A stretch of 64,000 bases of DNA from Wenxinia marina DSM 24838 (GCF_000379485.1 NZ_KB902276.1:186001-250000); one strand, 5' to 3'; positions 47,592 to 58,512 are shown, counted from the first letter of the stretch. The notes: generated by a model from the sequence alone, not told the origin. Program-made: numbers and translations.

Positions 47592-48196
47592 CCGTCGCCG
47601 CCGTCGTCTTCTACCTCTTCGCGATCGCCGTCCTGCTGGGCGGTCTGATGACCGTACTGGCGCGCAACCCCGTTCACTCGGTCCTGTGGCTGATCCTCGC
47701 CTTCATCTCCTCGGCGGGCCTGTTCATCCTCATGGGCGCCGAGTTCCTCGCCATGCTGCTCATGATCGTCTATGTCGGCGCGGTCGCGGTGCTGTTCCTG
47801 TTCGTGGTGATGATGCTCGACATCGACTTCGCCGCGCTGAAGGCCGAGATGGCGCGCTACCTGCCGCTGGCGCTGCTGATCGGCGTCATCATCCTGATGC
47901 AGCTCGCCCTCGCGTTCGGCGTCTGGAGCACCGCCGAGGGCTTCGAGGAGCAGCTGGCCGCGCCGGCCGATCCGGCGATCGAGAACACGACCGCGCTCGG
48001 CCTGCTGCTGTACGACCGGTATTTCCTGCTGTTCCAGCTGGCGGGCCTGATCCTGCTGGTCGCGATGATCGGCGCCATCGTCCTGACCCTGCGCCACCGC
48101 GCCGACGTCAAGCGGCAGGATCCGATCGCGCAGATGATGCGCGACCCCAAGGCGGCGATGGAGCTGCGGGACGTCAAGTCGGGGCAGGGGCTGTGA
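47588..48196 (+). CDS. nuoJ: NADH-quinone oxidoreductase subunit J
   Basis: Membrane-arm subunit, 202 residues, five helices. [20 protein letters not shown] starts it, the third-helix region [21 protein letters not shown] is typical, and the C-terminus ends with a charged tail ([21 protein letters not shown]). Its TGA overlaps a GTG start for the first exported paralogue (GTGA). Confidence 0.96.
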   Translation: MTVAAVVFYLFAIAVLLGGLMTVLARNPVHSVLWLILAFISSAGLFILMGAEFLAMLLMIVYVGAVAVLFLFVVMMLDIDFAALKAEMARYLPLALLIGVIILMQLALAFGVWSTAEGFEEQLAAPADPAIENTTALGLLLYDRYFLLFQLAGLILLVAMIGAIVLTLRHRADVKRQDPIAQMMRDPKAAMELRDVKSGQGL

Positions 48197-48621
48197 AGGC
48201 GGCGCTCGCCTTCGCGCTTGCCCTCGTCGCGGGCCCGGTGGCGGCGCTGACGCCCGCCCCGGCGTGCGAGGTCGATCCCGAAAGCCAGCGCTTCTACAGT
48301 TTCGGCGAGGCGCCGGCCGGGGCATACGTCCTCGAAGCCTGGCCCCAGCAGGTCGCGAACGGGTTCGTGGCGACGAGCGTCCATGCGGACGGGGCGGCGA
48401 TGCAGTTCCTGCACCACTGCCCGACCGACCAGTACCTGATCGTCATCACGCCGGAATCGAGCGAGGACCGCGTCCTCGGTCGGTTCGACGACATGATGAC
48501 GTCCGAGCAGTCCTGCACGATGCGCCAGATCGCGGACGAGATGGGCGCGCTCGGCGGCTTCACCCGGATGGGGCAGGGCGACATCGGCCGCTGCGACTGC
48601 CGTGCGGCGGGCCTCGACTGA
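48193..48621 (+). CDS. Exported Cys protein, first of the nuoJ-nuoK triplet
   Basis: A 142-residue protein from GTG 48193 with a signal peptide ([18 protein letters not shown]). Mature landmarks: [50 protein letters not shown] and [18 protein letters not shown]. The HHCP(T/S)(D/G)xYL block and the GQGD.GRC.C ending recur in its two neighbours. One extra Cys in SCTM is unique to it. No family recognised. Its stop overlaps the next start (TGATG). Confidence 0.85.
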   Translation: MKAALAFALALVAGPVAALTPAPACEVDPESQRFYSFGEAPAGAYVLEAWPQQVANGFVATSVHADGAAMQFLHHCPTDQYLIVITPESSEDRVLGRFDDMMTSEQSCTMRQIADEMGALGGFTRMGQGDIGRCDCRAAGLD

Positions 48622-49028
48622 TGCGCGCCGCCGCCCTCCTCCTCCTCGCCCTCGCGGGCCAGCCGGTGGCGGCGCAGCAGCAGATCTGCCTGTGGGACGA
48701 TCTGCAAGGGCGGCTCTACGAACCGCGCGGCCAGGTCGAGGGGTTGCACCTGCGCGCCTTCGAAGGCGGGTTCGTCGATGCCGGGACCGAGGACGGCCTC
48801 TCTTGGCTGCGATTGCTGCACCATTGCCCGTCCGACGGCTATCTCGTCGTGATGGCGACCGATGGCGCGATCCCCGCCGTCGACCGCGAATACACCCGGC
48901 TGATGTTCGAGGACGATGGTTTCACCATGCGTCAGATCGGCGAGCGGCTCGCCGAGCTGGGCGCGACGGCGCGGATGGGGCAGGGCGACGTCGGCCGCTG
49001 CGCGTGCCAGGCGATGGGGTATCCATGA
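48621..49028 (+). CDS. Exported Cys protein, second of the nuoJ-nuoK triplet
   Basis: A 135-residue paralogue with a signal peptide ([18 protein letters not shown]). Mature: [60 protein letters not shown]. The four Cys positions (near the N-terminus, HHC, and C-x-C at the end) match the first and third members. It overlaps the third member by ATGA. Very likely all three fold alike. Confidence 0.87.
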   Translation: MRAAALLLLALAGQPVAAQQQICLWDDLQGRLYEPRGQVEGLHLRAFEGGFVDAGTEDGLSWLRLLHHCPSDGYLVVMATDGAIPAVDREYTRLMFEDDGFTMRQIGERLAELGATARMGQGDVGRCACQAMGYP

Positions 49029-49453
49029 GGACCGCCACGCTCTCCCTCGCCGTCCTCGCCACGCCCGCCGCCGCGCTGGAGCCGCTGCCGCCCTGTTTCG
49101 TCGACGGCGGCGGCGTCATGCATCCGGCGAACGCCGCTCCTGCGGGGGCGCGCGTGCCCGACTTCGTCGAGCCGGTGACGAACGGGTTCGTCATGTGGGC
49201 CTTCCCGAGCGGAGAGCGCGAGGGCGTGGTCCTGCAGCATTGCCCGACGGGCGACTACCTGAGGGTGATCGCCGAAGCCGACAACGACGTGGCCGGGGAC
49301 ACGTTCTTCTCGATGCTGCAGAGCGAGAGGGCCTACACGCTGGAACAGATGGCCGCCACGCTGGAGACGCTGGGGGTCGAGACGTTCCGCGGACGCGGCG
49401 GCATGGGCACCTGCGCCTGCGACTTCCTCGGCGATGTCGCCGGCGGCGGTTGA
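49025..49453 (+). CDS. Exported Cys protein, third of the nuoJ-nuoK triplet
   Basis: A 142-residue paralogue with a signal peptide ([17 protein letters not shown]). Mature: [75 protein letters not shown]. It keeps the QHCP block and the GMGTCAC end, with the loop GQGD changed to GRGG. Starts on the ATGA overlap. Followed 57 bases later by nuoK. Confidence 0.86.
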   Translation: MRTATLSLAVLATPAAALEPLPPCFVDGGGVMHPANAAPAGARVPDFVEPVTNGFVMWAFPSGEREGVVLQHCPTGDYLRVIAEADNDVAGDTFFSMLQSERAYTLEQMAATLETLGVETFRGRGGMGTCACDFLGDVAGGG

Positions 49454-49509
49454 CGGCGACGACGGAACGTTTGAAGAGGCGCGGGAACGGCGCCCGGGGG
49501 ACGACACGG

Positions 49510-49815
49510 ATGATCGGACTTGAACATTACCTGACGGTCGCGGCGGCGCTTTTCGTCATCGGCATCTTCGGCCTGTTCCTGAACCGCAAGAACGTCATCA
49601 TCCTGCTGATGTCGATCGAGCTGATCCTGCTCGCCGTGAACATCAACCTCGTCGCCTTCTCGTCCTTCCACGGCGACATGGTCGGGCAGGTCTTCACCCT
49701 GTTCGTGCTGACCGTCGCCGCCGCCGAGGCCGCCATCGGCCTCGCCATCCTCGTCTGCTTCTTCCGCACCCGCGGGACGATCGACGTCGAAGACATCAAC
49801 GTGATGAAGGGCTGA
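49510..49815 (+). CDS. nuoK: NADH-quinone oxidoreductase subunit K
   Basis: Small antiporter-like membrane subunit, 101 residues, three helices. Contains [21 protein letters not shown] with the conserved Glu in the second helix and the third-helix region [18 protein letters not shown] with the second Glu. Typical length. Eight bases before nuoL. Confidence 0.97.
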   Translation: MIGLEHYLTVAAALFVIGIFGLFLNRKNVIILLMSIELILLAVNINLVAFSSFHGDMVGQVFTLFVLTVAAAEAAIGLAILVCFFRTRGTIDVEDINVMKG

Positions 49816-49822
49816 TCCGCCA

Positions 49823-52045
49823 ATGACCACGATCATCCTCTTCGCCCCCCTGATCGGCGCGCTGATCTGCGGCTTCCTGTGGCGCCTGATCGGCGAGCAG
49901 GCGGCGACCTGGGTCGCGACGGGCCTGCTGTTCCTCGCGTGCCTGCTGTCCTGGATCGTCTTCTTCGGCTTCGACGGCGAGACGCGGCAGATCGAGATCC
50001 TGCGCTACATCTCGTCCGGCTCTCTCGACACCTACTGGGCGATCCGCCTCGACCGGCTGACGGCGATCATGCTGATCGTGGTGACGACCGTCTCGGCGCT
50101 CGTGCACCTGTATTCCATGGGCTACATGGCCCACGACGAGAACTTCCGCGAGGGCGAGAGCTACCGCCCCCGCTTCTTCGCCTACCTGTCGTTCTTCACC
50201 TTCGCGATGCTGATGCTGGTGACGGCCGACAACCTCGTGCAGATGTTCTTCGGCTGGGAAGGGGTCGGCGTCGCGTCCTATCTGCTGATCGGCTTCTACT
50301 ACCGCAAGCCGAGCGCGAACGCCGCCGCGATCAAGGCCTTCGTGGTGAACCGCATCGGCGACTTCGGCTTCGCGCTCGGCATCTTCGCCCTGTTCTTCCT
50401 CGTCGACTCCATCGACATGGACACGATCTTTGCCGCCTCGCCCGAGCTGGCGCAGACCACCGTCTCCTTCCTCTGGACCGATTGGAACGCGGCCGAGCTG
50501 TGCGCCGTCCTCCTCTTCATCGGCGCGATGGGCAAGTCGGCGCAGGTGCCGCTGCACACCTGGCTGCCCGACGCGATGGAGGGCCCGACGCCGGTCTCGG
50601 CGCTGATCCACGCCGCCACGATGGTGACCGCGGGCGTGTTCCTCGTCTGCCGGATGTCGCCGCTGATCGAGTTTGCGCCCCACGCCAAGATGCTGATCGT
50701 CTATGTCGGCGCGATCACGGCGTTCTTCGCCGCCACGGTCGGCCTGGTGCAGAACGACATCAAGCGCGTCATCGCCTACTCCACCTGCTCGCAGCTGGGT
50801 TACATGTTCGTCGCCGCCGGCTCGGGCGTCTACTCGGTGGCGATGTTCCACCTGTTCACGCACGCCTTCTTCAAGGCGATGCTGTTCCTCGGCGCCGGCT
50901 CGGTCATCCACGGGATGCACCACGAGCAGGACATGCGGAACTACGGCGGCCTGCGCCACAAGATGCCCTACACGTTCTGGGCCATGCTGATCGGCACGCT
51001 GGCCATCACCGGCGTCGGCATCCCGCTCACCCACATCGGCTTCGCCGGCTTCCTGTCCAAGGATGCCGTGATCGAGAGCGCGTGGGGTGGCGGCAACATG
51101 TTCGCCTTCTGGGCGCTGGTCATCGCGGCGCTGTTCACGTCGTTCTACTCGTGGCGGCTGATGTTCCTGACCTTCTTCGGCGAGCCGCGCGGCGACCGGC
51201 ACACGCACGAACACGCCCATGAATCGCCGATGGTGATGGTCGCCCCGCTCGGCGTCCTCGCGCTCGGCGCGATCTTCGCCGGCATGATCTGGTACGGCCC
51301 CTTCTTCGGCGAGAGCGAGCGCGTCGCGCGGTTCTTCTCGATCCCGGCGGCCGAGGCCGCCCACGGCGAGGGCGAAGAGGCCCATGCCGAGGGGGAGGAG
51401 CACGCGACAGGCGAGGCGCATGAAGAAGCCGCCGCCGAAGAGACGGGCGGCGAGGCCGAAGGCGAAGGCGTCGTCGCGGCGACCGAGGAACTGGCCGAAG
51501 GCGATGCCGAGGGTGCGGCCGAGGCGGTCACCGACCTGCCCGGGGACGATCCGGACAGCGAAGGCCACCATTTCGCCTTCGGCGGCGCGCCGGGCGACGG
51601 CGCCATCTACATCGGTCCCGACAACCACGTCATCGACGCCGCGCACGAGAGCCCCATCTGGGTCAAGGTCTCGCCCTTCGTCGCCATGCTGCTCGGCCTC
51701 GGCCTCGCGTGGCTGGCCTACATCCGCCAGCCCTCGCTGCCGAAGACCTGGGCCGAGAATCAGGCGCCGCTGCACCGCTTCCTCTACAACAAGTGGTACT
51801 TCGACGAGATCTTCGGCTGGGCCTTCGTCCGTCCCGCCTCGGCCCTCGGACGGTTCTTCTGGCGGCGCGGCGACGGCAACGTGATCGACGGGTCGATCAA
51901 CGGCGTGGCGATGGGCTTCATCCCGTTCATGACCCGCGCGGCGAACCGGATGCAGTCGGGCTACCTGTTCCACTACGCCTTCGCGATGGTGATCGGGATC
52001 GCCGTCATCCTCACCTGGCTCACGCTCTTCGGGGGGGCCAACTGA
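49823..52045 (+). CDS. nuoL: NADH-quinone oxidoreductase subunit L with acidic/His-rich insertion
   Basis: Largest proton-pumping antiporter-like subunit. 740 residues, longer than the ~610 of E. coli. The core has the block [19 protein letters not shown] and the long C-terminal lateral helix. An insertion of about 80 residues (about 510-590), rich in Glu, Ala, Gly and His ([20 protein letters not shown] and on to [14 protein letters not shown]), lies between two C-terminal membrane helices. Moderate insertions here occur in related genera; this one is very charged. Its stop overlaps nuoM (TGATG). Confidence 0.96.
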   Translation: MTTIILFAPLIGALICGFLWRLIGEQAATWVATGLLFLACLLSWIVFFGFDGETRQIEILRYISSGSLDTYWAIRLDRLTAIMLIVVTTVSALVHLYSMGYMAHDENFREGESYRPRFFAYLSFFTFAMLMLVTADNLVQMFFGWEGVGVASYLLIGFYYRKPSANAAAIKAFVVNRIGDFGFALGIFALFFLVDSIDMDTIFAASPELAQTTVSFLWTDWNAAELCAVLLFIGAMGKSAQVPLHTWLPDAMEGPTPVSALIHAATMVTAGVFLVCRMSPLIEFAPHAKMLIVYVGAITAFFAATVGLVQNDIKRVIAYSTCSQLGYMFVAAGSGVYSVAMFHLFTHAFFKAMLFLGAGSVIHGMHHEQDMRNYGGLRHKMPYTFWAMLIGTLAITGVGIPLTHIGFAGFLSKDAVIESAWGGGNMFAFWALVIAALFTSFYSWRLMFLTFFGEPRGDRHTHEHAHESPMVMVAPLGVLALGAIFAGMIWYGPFFGESERVARFFSIPAAEAAHGEGEEAHAEGEEHATGEAHEEAAAEETGGEAEGEGVVAATEELAEGDAEGAAEAVTDLPGDDPDSEGHHFAFGGAPGDGAIYIGPDNHVIDAAHESPIWVKVSPFVAMLLGLGLAWLAYIRQPSLPKTWAENQAPLHRFLYNKWYFDEIFGWAFVRPASALGRFFWRRGDGNVIDGSINGVAMGFIPFMTRAANRMQSGYLFHYAFAMVIGIAVILTWLTLFGGAN

Positions 52046-53592
52046 TGGGCAACCTGCTCTCGCTCACCACGTTCATCCCGCTCGTCGGGGCGGCGATCCT
52101 GGGCCTGTTCCTGCGCGGCGACGACGCCCACGCGCAGCGCAACGCCAAATGGGTGGCCTTCGCCACCACGCTGTTCACCTTCGTCGTGTCGCTGTTCATC
52201 CTGTTCGGCTTCGACCCCGCCAACCCCGGCTTCCAGTTCGTGGAAGAGCGGGAGTGGCTGCTGGGCCTGCAATACAAGATGGGCGTCGACGGGATCAGCG
52301 TGCTGTTCGTGATGCTGACGACGTTCCTGATGCCCATCGTGATCGCCGCCTGCTGGGAGGTGACGCACCGGGTCAAGGAATACATGATCGCGTTCCTGGT
52401 GCTCGAAACGCTGATGCTCGGCGTCTTCTGCGCGCTCGACCTCGTCCTGTTCTACCTGTTCTTCGAGGGCGGCCTGATCCCGATGTTCCTCATCATCGGC
52501 ATCTGGGGCGGCAAGGACCGCATCTACGCGGCGTTCAAGTTCTTCCTCTACACCTTCCTCGGCTCGGTGCTGATGCTCGTCGCGATGGTGACGATGTACT
52601 ACGCCGCCGGCACCACCGACATCGAGCTGCTGCTGCAGGCGGAGTTCTCGTCCGAGCCGCTGACGGTCCTCGGCCTCTCCATCGCGGGCGGGCTGCAGAC
52701 GCTGCTGTGGCTGGCCTTCTTTGCCTCGTTCGCGGTGAAGATGCCGATGTGGCCGGTCCACACCTGGCTGCCGGACGCGCACGTGCAGGCGCCGACCGCC
52801 GGTTCGGTCGTGCTGGCCGCGATCCTGCTGAAGATGGGCGGCTACGGCTTCCTCCGCTTCAGCCTGCCGATGTTCCCCGTCGGGTCCGAGATCCTGGGGC
52901 CGCTCGTCTTCTGGCTGAGCGCCATCGCCATCGTCTACACCTCGCTCGTGGCGCTGGTGCAGGAGGACATGAAGAAGCTGATCGCCTATTCGTCCGTCGC
53001 CCACATGGGCTACGTCACGATGGGCATCTTCGCGGCCAACCAGCAGGGCGTCGACGGCGCGATCTTCCAGATGCTGTCCCACGGCTTCATCTCGGGCGCG
53101 CTGTTCCTGTGCGTCGGCGTCATCTACGACCGGATGCACACCCGCGAGATCGACGCCTATGGCGGCCTCGTGAACCGGATGCCGATGTACGCGCTGATCT
53201 TCCTGTTCTTCACCATGGCCAACGTGGGCCTGCCCGGCACGAGCGGGTTCGTGGGCGAGTTCCTGACGCTGATGGGCATCTTCCAGGTGAACACCTGGGT
53301 GGCGCTGTTCGCGACGTCGGGGGTGATCCTGTCGGCGGCCTACGCGCTGTGGCTGTACCGCCGCGTCGTCATGGGCGACCTCATCAAGGAGGCGCTGAAG
53401 TCGATCACCGACCTCACCGGGCGCGAGAAGGCGATCTTCGCCCCGCTCGTCGCCGCGACGCTGATCCTCGGCGTGATGCCGTGGCTCGTCACCGATCTGA
53501 CCGGACCCTCCGTCGCCGCGCTGGTGGACGACGTCGAGGTGGCCCAGGCCGACTACGCCGCGCGGACGCAGGTCGCGCAACTGGAGGAATGA
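52045..53592 (+). CDS. nuoM: NADH-quinone oxidoreductase subunit M
   Basis: Antiporter-like membrane subunit, 515 residues and about 14 helices. Family signatures: [17 protein letters not shown] with the key Glu, [17 protein letters not shown], and [12 protein letters not shown]. Start on the nuoL stop (TGATG), ending one base before nuoN. Confidence 0.97.
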   Translation: MGNLLSLTTFIPLVGAAILGLFLRGDDAHAQRNAKWVAFATTLFTFVVSLFILFGFDPANPGFQFVEEREWLLGLQYKMGVDGISVLFVMLTTFLMPIVIAACWEVTHRVKEYMIAFLVLETLMLGVFCALDLVLFYLFFEGGLIPMFLIIGIWGGKDRIYAAFKFFLYTFLGSVLMLVAMVTMYYAAGTTDIELLLQAEFSSEPLTVLGLSIAGGLQTLLWLAFFASFAVKMPMWPVHTWLPDAHVQAPTAGSVVLAAILLKMGGYGFLRFSLPMFPVGSEILGPLVFWLSAIAIVYTSLVALVQEDMKKLIAYSSVAHMGYVTMGIFAANQQGVDGAIFQMLSHGFISGALFLCVGVIYDRMHTREIDAYGGLVNRMPMYALIFLFFTMANVGLPGTSGFVGEFLTLMGIFQVNTWVALFATSGVILSAAYALWLYRRVVMGDLIKEALKSITDLTGREKAIFAPLVAATLILGVMPWLVTDLTGPSVAALVDDVEVAQADYAARTQVAQLEE

Positions 53593-53593
53593 G

Positions 53594-55027
53594 ATGATCC
53601 AGGCCGACCTCTCCACGATCATGCCCGAGATCGTGCTGTCGCTCTACGCGATGGCGGCGCTTCTCGGCGCGGTCTACACCGGCAAGGACAAGGTGGCGCC
53701 GCTTCTGGTGTGGCTGACCTCGGGCCTGATGGTCCTGCTCGCCTTCTGGATCGGCAACGGCGACGGGGTGCACACCGCCTTCGGCCTGACCTTCATCGAC
53801 GACGGGTTCGCCCGCTTCGCCAAGGTGACGATCCTGCTGTCCGCCGCCGCCGTCCTGGTGATGAGCGAGGGGTACATGGCGCGCCGCGGCCTGCTGCGGT
53901 TCGAGTATCCGATCCTGATCTCGCTCGCGACGGTGGGCATGATGGTCATGGTCTCGGCCGGCGACCTGATGACCCTCTACATGGGGCTCGAGCTGCAGTC
54001 GCTGTCGGTCTACGTGATCGCCTCGATCCGGCGCGACAGCCCGAAATCCACCGAGGCGGGCCTGAAGTACTTCGTCCTCGGCGCCCTGTCCTCGGGCCTG
54101 CTCCTCTACGGCGCGTCGCTGACCTACGGATACACCGGCACCACGACCTTCACCGGCATCATCCTCGCCGTCGGCTCGACGCCGTCGCTGGGCCTGCTGT
54201 TCGGCCTCGCATTCCTGATCGCCGGCTTCGCCTTCAAGGTCTCGGCCGCGCCGTTCCACATGTGGACGCCCGACGTCTACGAGGGCGCGCCGACGCCTGT
54301 CACCGCCTTCCTCGCCACCGCGCCCAAGGTCGCCGCGATCGGCCTGTTCGCCCGCGTCGTGCACGACGCCTTCGGCGGCATCGTGGGGGAGTGGCAGCAG
54401 ATCGTCGCCTTCCTGTCGGTCGTGTCGATGTTCCTCGGCGGCGTGGCCGCCATCGGGCAGACCGACCTGAAACGCCTGATGGCCTACTCGTCCATCGCGC
54501 ACATGGGCTACGCCCTGATGGGTCTCGCCTCGGGCACCGCGTTCGGCGTGCAGGCGATGCTGATCTACATGGCGATCTACGTGACCATGAACATCGGCAC
54601 CTTCGCCTTCATCCTGTCGATGGAGAAGGACGGCCGCCCGGTCACCCGCATCGACGCGCTGAACATGTATTCCCGGCGCGAGCCGCTCAAGGCGCTGGCG
54701 CTGCTGATCCTGATGTTCAGCCTCGCCGGCGTGCCGCCGATGGTTGGCTTCTTCGGCAAGCTGTACGTGCTGCGCGCGGCGATCGACGGCGGTCTCGTCT
54801 GGCTCGCCATCGCCGGCATGATCGCGAGCGTCATCGGCGCCTACTACTACCTGCGGATCGTCTACCTGATGTATTTCGGGGAAGAGCGCGAGGCGCTGGA
54901 CCCGTCCGGCTCTCCCGTCCTGTGGGGGTTCCTGGTGGCGTCGGCGGCGATCATGGTGATCGGCGTGGTCAACCTGTTCGGCATCGAGCCGATCGCGGCA
55001 GCGGCGGCCGGGACGCTTGTCAACTGA
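53594..55027 (+). CDS. nuoN: NADH-quinone oxidoreductase subunit N
   Basis: Third antiporter-like membrane subunit, 477 residues. Signatures: [48 protein letters not shown]. The C-terminus is a normal final helix ([10 protein letters not shown]). It overlaps the candidate TTG start of birA by 11 bases, closing the nuo cluster. Confidence 0.97.
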   Translation: MIQADLSTIMPEIVLSLYAMAALLGAVYTGKDKVAPLLVWLTSGLMVLLAFWIGNGDGVHTAFGLTFIDDGFARFAKVTILLSAAAVLVMSEGYMARRGLLRFEYPILISLATVGMMVMVSAGDLMTLYMGLELQSLSVYVIASIRRDSPKSTEAGLKYFVLGALSSGLLLYGASLTYGYTGTTTFTGIILAVGSTPSLGLLFGLAFLIAGFAFKVSAAPFHMWTPDVYEGAPTPVTAFLATAPKVAAIGLFARVVHDAFGGIVGEWQQIVAFLSVVSMFLGGVAAIGQTDLKRLMAYSSIAHMGYALMGLASGTAFGVQAMLIYMAIYVTMNIGTFAFILSMEKDGRPVTRIDALNMYSRREPLKALALLILMFSLAGVPPMVGFFGKLYVLRAAIDGGLVWLAIAGMIASVIGAYYYLRIVYLMYFGEEREALDPSGSPVLWGFLVASAAIMVIGVVNLFGIEPIAAAAAGTLVN

Positions 55028-55778
55028 CGGTCTGTCTCCGCGCCGGCTGTGGCCGGGGGGCTATGGCCGCGTCCTCCTCGACGAGGTTGACAGCACGATG
55101 GCCGAGGCGGCGCGCATCGTGCGCACCCTCGAGAAGCCGACCTGGATCATGGCCCGCCGCCAGACCGAGGCGCGGGGCCGCCGCGGCAAGGTCTGGGACA
55201 GCCCTCGCGGCAACTTCTCGGCCACGCTGATCTGCCGCCCGCAGGCCACCCCGCACGAGGCGGCCAAGCGCAGCTTCCTCGCCGCCAACGCCTTGTTCGA
55301 GAGCCTCGCGATCTTCGTCGACCGGACGAAGCTGGCGCTGAAATGGCCGAACGACGTGCTGCTGTCGGGCGGCAAGGTGGCGGGCATCCTTCTGGAGAGT
55401 TCCGGCAAGGGGCCTTACGTCGACTGGCTCGCCATCGGCGTCGGCGTGAACCTCGTCTCCGCGCCACCGGGGGACGGCGCCGCGTTCCGGCCGGTCAGCC
55501 TGGCCGGCGAGGGAGGCGAGAAGGTGCGTCCCGAGGACTTCCTCACCGTGCTCGCCTCGAACTTCGCCACGCAGGAGGGCAAGTGGGAGACGTTCGGCTT
55601 CCCCCGCATCCGCGAGGACTGGCTGCGCCACGCCGCCCGCCTCGGCGAGGAGATCACGGCACGGACCGGCAAGGAAACGGTCCGCGGCCTCTTCGACACC
55701 GTCGACCAGGACGGCAACCTGATCCTCATCACCGCCCGGGGCCCCCGCTCCATCGCCGCGGCCGAGGTCTACTTCTGA
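55017..55778 (+). CDS. birA: Biotin-[acetyl-CoA-carboxylase] ligase
   Basis: Attaches biotin to the carrier protein of acetyl-CoA carboxylase and other carboxylases. 253 residues without a DNA-binding domain, so a monofunctional ligase. Key motifs: [24 protein letters not shown] (biotinoyl-AMP loop) and [19 protein letters not shown]. The start TTG at 55017 overlaps nuoN and gives [15 protein letters not shown]; no better ATG lies nearby, but this start is uncertain. A birA directly after nuoN is a recurring arrangement in this family. Confidence 0.9.
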   Translation: MSTDGLSPRRLWPGGYGRVLLDEVDSTMAEAARIVRTLEKPTWIMARRQTEARGRRGKVWDSPRGNFSATLICRPQATPHEAAKRSFLAANALFESLAIFVDRTKLALKWPNDVLLSGGKVAGILLESSGKGPYVDWLAIGVGVNLVSAPPGDGAAFRPVSLAGEGGEKVRPEDFLTVLASNFATQEGKWETFGFPRIREDWLRHAARLGEEITARTGKETVRGLFDTVDQDGNLILITARGPRSIAAAEVYF

Positions 55779-55867
55779 TGGCCCCGACCTCCGGCACGGG
55801 GTTCGATCCGAAAGCCGTGGGGGCTTTCGACACGATGTCCGCACCGGACATCGGAAGGAGAAGCTGA
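55778..55867 (+). CDS. Candidate 29-codon mini-ORF made of palindromes
   Basis: ATG at 55778 overlaps the birA stop (TGATG) and its own TGA overlaps the coaX start (TGATG). The peptide would be [18 protein letters not shown] and on to IGRRS. Most of it is two inverted repeats (55809-55829, 55833-55853). As with the 47086 frame, it may only be a repeat that kept coupling. Low confidence as a gene; the tiling is seen directly. Confidence 0.35.
   Translation: MAPTSGTGFDPKAVGAFDTMSAPDIGRRS
55809..55853. repeat. Two adjacent inverted repeats before coaX
   Basis: CGAAAGCC (55809-55816) / GGCTTTCG (55822-55829), loop 5; and CGATGTCCG (55833-55841) / CGGACATCG (55845-55853), loop 3. They sit immediately before the coaX ribosome site (gaaggag at 55854-55860), so a folded mRNA could affect coaX translation. 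Confidence 0.75.
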
Positions 55868-56640
55868 TGCTGCTCTGCATCGACTGCGGCAACACCAACA
55901 CCGTCTTCTCGCTCTGGGACGGCACGCGCTTCCTCGGCACCTGGCGCACCTCGACCGAGTGGCAGCGCACGGCCGACCAGTACTTCGTCTGGCTGACGAC
56001 GCTGATGCGCCACAACCAGCTGGAAGTGACGATCGACGAGGTCATCATCTCGTCCACCGTGCCCCGCGTCGTATTCAACCTGCGCGTCCTTTCCGACCGC
56101 TACTTCAACTGCCGCCCGCTCGTCGTCGGCAAGCCCGAATGCCGCCTGCCGGTGAACCCCCGCGTCGACGAGGGCACGCAGGTCGGTCCCGACCGGCTGG
56201 TGAACACCGCCGGCGCCTTCGACCGCCACGGCGGCAACCTCGTCGTCGTCGATTTCGGCACCGCCACCACGTTCGACGTGGTGGACGACGACGGCGCCTA
56301 TGTCGGCGGGGTGATCGCCCCGGGCGTGAACCTCAGCCTCGAGGCGCTGCACCAGGCCGCCGCCGCGTTGCCGCACGTCGACGTCACGAAACCGCAGCGC
56401 GTCATCGGCACCAACACCGTCGCCTGCATGCAGTCAGGCATCTTCTGGGGCTATGTCGGCCTCGTCCGCGGTATCTGCGACCGCATAAGGGGCGAGCGCG
56501 ACCGCGACATGCGGATCGTCGGGACCGGCGGCCTCGCCTCGCTGTTCGCGCAGGGCGACGTCCTGTTCGACCGGATCGAGGACGACCTCACGATGCACGG
56601 CCTGACCGTCATCCATCAGCATAACAAGGAGACCGCATGA
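55867..56640 (+). CDS. coaX: Type III pantothenate kinase
   Basis: Phosphorylates pantothenate, first step to coenzyme A. 257 residues with the acetate-kinase-fold motifs IDCGNTNTVFSLWDG (phosphate 1), GPDRLVNTAGAF and VDFGTATTFDVVDDDGAYVGG, and C-terminal GTGGLASLFAQG. Insensitive to CoA feedback in studied members. Its stop overlaps rnj (ATGA). Confidence 0.96.
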   Translation: MLLCIDCGNTNTVFSLWDGTRFLGTWRTSTEWQRTADQYFVWLTTLMRHNQLEVTIDEVIISSTVPRVVFNLRVLSDRYFNCRPLVVGKPECRLPVNPRVDEGTQVGPDRLVNTAGAFDRHGGNLVVVDFGTATTFDVVDDDGAYVGGVIAPGVNLSLEALHQAAAALPHVDVTKPQRVIGTNTVACMQSGIFWGYVGLVRGICDRIRGERDRDMRIVGTGGLASLFAQGDVLFDRIEDDLTMHGLTVIHQHNKETA

Positions 56641-58304
56641 GCGGCGAAAGACTCATCTACCTGCCCCTGGGCGGCGCCGGCGAGATCGGCATGAACGCCT
56701 ACGTCTACGGCTACGGCCGTCCGGGCCACGAGCGGCTGATCGTCGTCGACCTCGGCGTCACGTTCCCCGACATGGACACGTCCCCGGGCGTCGACCTCAT
56801 CATGGCCGATGTCGCCTGGCTGGCCGAGCGGCGGGACCGCATCGAGGCGGTGTTCGTCACCCACGCGCACGAGGACCATGTCGGCGCCGTCGGCCTGCTC
56901 TGGGACCGCCTGCGCGCGCCGATCCACGCCCGCCGCTTCACCGCCTCCATCGCCGCCCGCAAGCTGGAGGAGAACGGCGCGCCGACCTCCGGCCTGCACG
57001 TGGTGGAGCCCTGGCCGCAGACGGTGGAGGCTGGGCCGTTCCGCGTCGGCTTCCTGCCGCTCAGCCACTCGATCCCCGAGAGCGCGGGCCTCGTGATCGA
57101 CAGCCCCGCCGGCCGTGTCCTGCATACCGGCGACTACAAGATCGACCTCACGCCGGTCGTCGGCGAGCCGTTCGACAGCGCGCTGTGGGAGAAGGCGTCG
57201 CAGGGCGGGGTGAAGGCGCTGGTCTGCGATTCCACCAACGTCTTCTCGCTCAATCCGGGCCGCTCCGAGGCGACGCTGGCGCCCGAAATCGAGGGACTGT
57301 TCCGCGACGCCACCGGCATGGTCGTCGCCACCACCTTCGCCTCCAACGTCGCGCGGGTGAAGACGCTGGCCGACGCCGCCGTCGCCGCCGGCCGCTCGGT
57401 CTGCCTGCTCGGCCGCGCGATGCGGCGGATGGTCGAGACGGCGCAGGAGACGGGGCTTCTCACCGACTTCCCCTCCACCATCTCGCCGGAAGAGGCGGCG
57501 GACCTGCCGCGGCAGAACGTCTGCCTTCTCGTCACCGGCAGCCAGGGCGAGCGGCGCGCCGCCTCGGCCCAGCTGGCGCAGCAGACCTATCTCGGCCTGA
57601 AGCTGTCCGAGGGCGACACGTTCCTGTTCTCCTCCAAGATCATCCCCGGCAACGAACGGGGCGTGATCAAGGTCATGAACCAGCTCTCCGAGAAGGGCGT
57701 GACGGTGATCTACGAGGAGACGGGCCGCTACCACGTCTCGGGCCACGCGAACCGGCCCGACCTCATGGCGATGCACCGGATCGTGCAGCCGCAGATGCTC
57801 ATCCCCATGCATGGCGAGCACCGGCACCTCAGCGAGCATGTCCGCCTCGGCGCCGAGAGCGGGCTGACCGGGATCGTCGCGACCAACGGCATGATGATCG
57901 ACCTCACCGGCGACCGGCCGCAGGTGGCGGAGTACATCGACGCCGGCCGGACCTACCTCGACGGATCGGTCTTCATCGGCGCGATGGACGGCGTGATCCG
58001 CGACCGGATCCGCATGTCGCTGAACGGGCACGTGATGGTCACGCTGATCCTCGACGAGAAGGACGAGCCGCTCGGCGACGTCTGGTGCGAGGTGATGGGC
58101 CTGCCCGAGACGGGCCGCTCCAAGGCGCCTCTGGTGGACGTGCTGGAGGAGGACCTCAGCCAGTTCGTCGGCCGCGCCAAGCGCGGCACCCTGCGCGACG
58201 AGGAGGGGCTGGACAAGGAGCTCCGCCGCATCGCCCGGCAGACCGCGCAGAACGAGATCGGAAAGAAGCCGGAGGTGACGGTGGTGGTGTCTCGGCTGTC
58301 TTGA
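56637..58304 (+). CDS. rnj: Ribonuclease J
   Basis: Metallo-beta-lactamase/beta-CASP nuclease with 5'-to-3' exo- and endonuclease activity, processing rRNA and mRNA. 555 residues. Zinc motif FVTHAHEDHVGAVG, beta-CASP motifs including CLLVTGSQGE, GRYHVSGHANRPDL and the metal-binding PMHGEHRHL region. C-terminal domain normal. Starts on the coaX overlap. Ends 57 bases before the dispersed repeat copy B. Confidence 0.96.
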   Translation: MSGERLIYLPLGGAGEIGMNAYVYGYGRPGHERLIVVDLGVTFPDMDTSPGVDLIMADVAWLAERRDRIEAVFVTHAHEDHVGAVGLLWDRLRAPIHARRFTASIAARKLEENGAPTSGLHVVEPWPQTVEAGPFRVGFLPLSHSIPESAGLVIDSPAGRVLHTGDYKIDLTPVVGEPFDSALWEKASQGGVKALVCDSTNVFSLNPGRSEATLAPEIEGLFRDATGMVVATTFASNVARVKTLADAAVAAGRSVCLLGRAMRRMVETAQETGLLTDFPSTISPEEAADLPRQNVCLLVTGSQGERRAASAQLAQQTYLGLKLSEGDTFLFSSKIIPGNERGVIKVMNQLSEKGVTVIYEETGRYHVSGHANRPDLMAMHRIVQPQMLIPMHGEHRHLSEHVRLGAESGLTGIVATNGMMIDLTGDRPQVAEYIDAGRTYLDGSVFIGAMDGVIRDRIRMSLNGHVMVTLILDEKDEPLGDVWCEVMGLPETGRSKAPLVDVLEEDLSQFVGRAKRGTLRDEEGLDKELRRIARQTAQNEIGKKPEVTVVVSRLS

Positions 58305-58360
58305 GGGCATCCGCCGGGGCGCCTCTCTTTGCGAAAGTTGCCTCCCGCCCAAAATCAGCG

Positions 58361-58512
58361 GCGCAAGCCGCCCGGGCAGCGTCTGGCCGCCCCCCGGCCG
58401 GACGCTTCCGCGCCACCTGCGAGACGATAAAGGTCGTACGGGAGCCGTGAGATAAAGTGCTCGACTGCAAGGTTCGAGCGTCTGTCCGCGGCCAGTCGCT
58501 GCCCTTCCGTCG
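58361..58512. repeat. 152-bp dispersed intergenic repeat, copy B, with hairpin
   Basis: Matches 18395-18546 in length and arrangement. Hairpin AGCGTCTGGCC - gcccccc - GGCCGGACGCT at 58378-58406. Relative to copy A, one stem pair is replaced by another complementary pair (T-A for G-C), a mismatch (A with G) becomes C-G, and another pair becomes T-G. Second block at 58476-58512. It lies in the 254-base convergent gap after rnj, which holds no gene I can support. Confidence 0.7.

Noticed and set aside
55017-55027. Frameshift between nuoN and birA because of the 11-base overlap
   Set aside because: Both proteins look complete at their ends; overlap with a TTG start is a sufficient explanation.
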